From Methylocella tundrae (GTDB taxonomy: Bacteria; Pseudomonadota; Alphaproteobacteria; Rhizobiales; Beijerinckiaceae), in contig NZ_CP139089.1 of assembly GCF_038024855.1 (NCBI RefSeq), positions 2,948,501 through 3,012,500 of the forward strand: 64,000 nt of DNA. The letters run 5' to 3'. Shown here piece by piece: positions 62,863 to 64,000 of the stretch (positions are counted from its first letter, which is position 1; every line of letters begins with the position of its first letter). Both the position numbers and the translations under genes were made by a program. The notes beneath the pieces were generated by a model. It did not search any database. It saw nothing but the letters and a program-made list of their open reading frames with translations, and was not told where the DNA came from.

Positions 62863-64000
62863 ATGGACAGCGTGGAGCTCGCCAGGCAAGTCGCCGCCGA
62901 GCTTCACGCTCGCCTCGTCGCATCCGGCGCCGATCCCTGGTCGCCCTATGATTTCGCTGTCGCCGAGGCCAAGCGGCGGGGGATTGACGTCGAACCGACC
63001 GCCGCCGGCGCAGCCGTCCTCAACGGCGGCCGCGCGACCTTTGTCGCCGCCGACGATCTGATCCTCCACGAGAACATCGGGTCTCGGTTTGAGCAAGCCT
63101 TCCTCGTGGCGCACGAGATCGGCCATGTCGAGCTTGGCGACGATCCTGATGGCGAACCGGCGCCGACGATTGATCCGGCCCGCGCGGCTGAGCCGTCGCC
63201 GGTAGGGATCGATCGGGTGATCGACTATGGGCGCAGGCAGCGTCGCGAGGTCCAGATGGATCTTTTCGCGCGCGAACTGCTGCTGCCGCGCAACGTGGTG
63301 CGGGCGCTTCATGTCGATGGAGCCTTTTCCGCTTCTGAGATCGCTGCGAAACTCGGCGCGCCGTTCGAGGTCGTGGCGCAGCAGTTGTTCGATGCCTTGC
63401 TGTTGCCGCCGGTGCCGCCTACGCTGGCGGCGACGCCCGTCGAACGGCCGCTCAATCCGCTGCAAGCGGCGGCGGCGGTGCATCGCGGCGAAGCCTATCT
63501 GCTCGAAGCGGGTCCTGGCACCGGCAAGACCCAGACACTGATCGCGCGTGTCGAAGGCCTTCTGGAAGAGGGCATCGATCCCAGGCGCATCTTGCTCCTG
63601 ACCTTCTCGAACAAGGCGGCGGGCGAGATGGCCGAAAGGATCGCGCGCAAGCGGCCAGGGGCGGCGGCCGCGATGTGGGTCGGCACGTTCCATGCCTTCG
63701 GCCTCGATATCATCCGTCGCTTCCATGCGGAGCTCGGCTTGCCGAAGGACCCGCGGATGATGGATCGAACTGAGGCGGTCGAGCTCCTCGAGGAGGAGTT
63801 CCCGCGGCTGAGGCTCGCGCATTACCGCAACCTCTATGATCCCACCCAGATCATCGCTGACATGCTGGCCGCCGTCTCTCGGGCGAAGGACGAGGTGGTC
63901 GACGCCGAAACCTACGCCGCGCTCGCCGACGCGAAGCTTGCCAAGGCGGAGGACTCTGCGGCGCGCGAGGCTGCCGAGCGCGCCGGCGAGGTGGCGCGCG
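62863..64000 (+). CDS. ImmA/IrrE metallopeptidase - UvrD helicase fusion (partial)
   Basis: Open to the window end (379 codons seen). Residues ~60-150 are an ImmA/IrrE-like zinc protease: VAHEIGHVELG with HEIGH at 84-88 and MDLFARELLLPR. From residue ~200 a UvrD/Rep-type helicase begins: PLNPLQAAAAV as Q motif, Walker A GPGTGKT at 217-223, motif Ia LTFSNKAAGEM and motif Ib GTFHAFGLDIIRRF. The rest lies outside the window. The fusion of a stress-protease fold with a DNA helicase is unusual. It is the last visible gene of the five-gene operon. Confidence 0.85.
   Translation, partial: MDSVELARQVAAELHARLVASGADPWSPYDFAVAEAKRRGIDVEPTAAGAAVLNGGRATFVAADDLILHENIGSRFEQAFLVAHEIGHVELGDDPDGEPAPTIDPARAAEPSPVGIDRVIDYGRRQRREVQMDLFARELLLPRNVVRALHVDGAFSASEIAAKLGAPFEVVAQQLFDALLLPPVPPTLAATPVERPLNPLQAAAAVHRGEAYLLEAGPGTGKTQTLIARVEGLLEEGIDPRRILLLTFSNKAAGEMAERIARKRPGAAAAMWVGTFHAFGLDIIRRFHAELGLPKDPRMMDRTEAVELLEEEFPRLRLAHYRNLYDPTQIIADMLAAVSRAKDEVVDAETYAALADAKLAKAEDSAAREAAERAGEVAR

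Overview
The window reads as an alphaproteobacterial chromosome, most likely order Hyphomicrobiales (Rhizobiales). The evidence is an alphaproteobacterial-type ilvB-ilvN-ilvC cluster, a SciP (DUF1153) cell-cycle regulator with a CtrA-like box upstream, a PmtA-type phospholipid methyltransferase, high GC and strongly GC3-biased codons. The family or genus cannot be fixed from this sequence alone.

Bases 1-12,531 are ordinary chromosome: a LuxR-type regulator; the branched-chain amino-acid cluster (ilvB, ilvN, ilvC on the minus strand) behind a leader peptide and an attenuator-like terminator; a HAD hydrolase; an RMD1/DUF155 membrane protein; yciB; sciP; mnmA; a PmtA-like methyltransferase; and two small DUF465 proteins.

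The boundary with foreign DNA lies at 12,532-12,890. The 5' part of one tRNA-Arg(CCG) gene stops just after the anticodon loop, and an intact tRNA-Arg(CCG) follows 240 bp downstream. From there to the end of the window the DNA belongs to an integrative and conjugative element (ICE) with plasmid-like functions. Its left 11 kb is a patchwork of accessory genes (a traD-like remnant, GNAT, MerR-TipAS, VOC, tautomerase/TetR, MFS pumps, LysR regulators) separated by three copies of a ~130-bp repeat. The transfer machinery follows: a complete trb set (trbB-C-D-E-J-K-L-F-G-I plus DUF2274, 24.4-34.1 kb), a traG coupling protein, a relaxase, a lytic transglycosylase, a TraF-type peptidase, and a repA-parA module with iteron-like repeats. 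A second block (48-59 kb) carries the DUF2285, DUF736, DUF2493, Toprim, ParB-like and DUF932 proteins usual for this ICE family. Two genes in it appear frameshifted.

Defence cargo sits at several points. Between the CopG-like gene and trbB is a complete type III CBASS operon (TRIP13-like ATPase, two HORMA-type proteins, CD-NTase, NucC nuclease), with a divergent XRE/ImmA-IrrE pair. A HEPN/Toprim-associated protein lies at 52 kb. At the right edge is a tightly overlapping five-gene operon: AbiEi-like antitoxin, AbiEii-like nucleotidyltransferase, a sigma-like protein, an unknown protein, and a metallopeptidase-UvrD helicase fusion cut by the window end. This last operon is the best candidate for an incompletely described system. 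No integrase is visible, so the other end of the element should lie beyond base 64,000.
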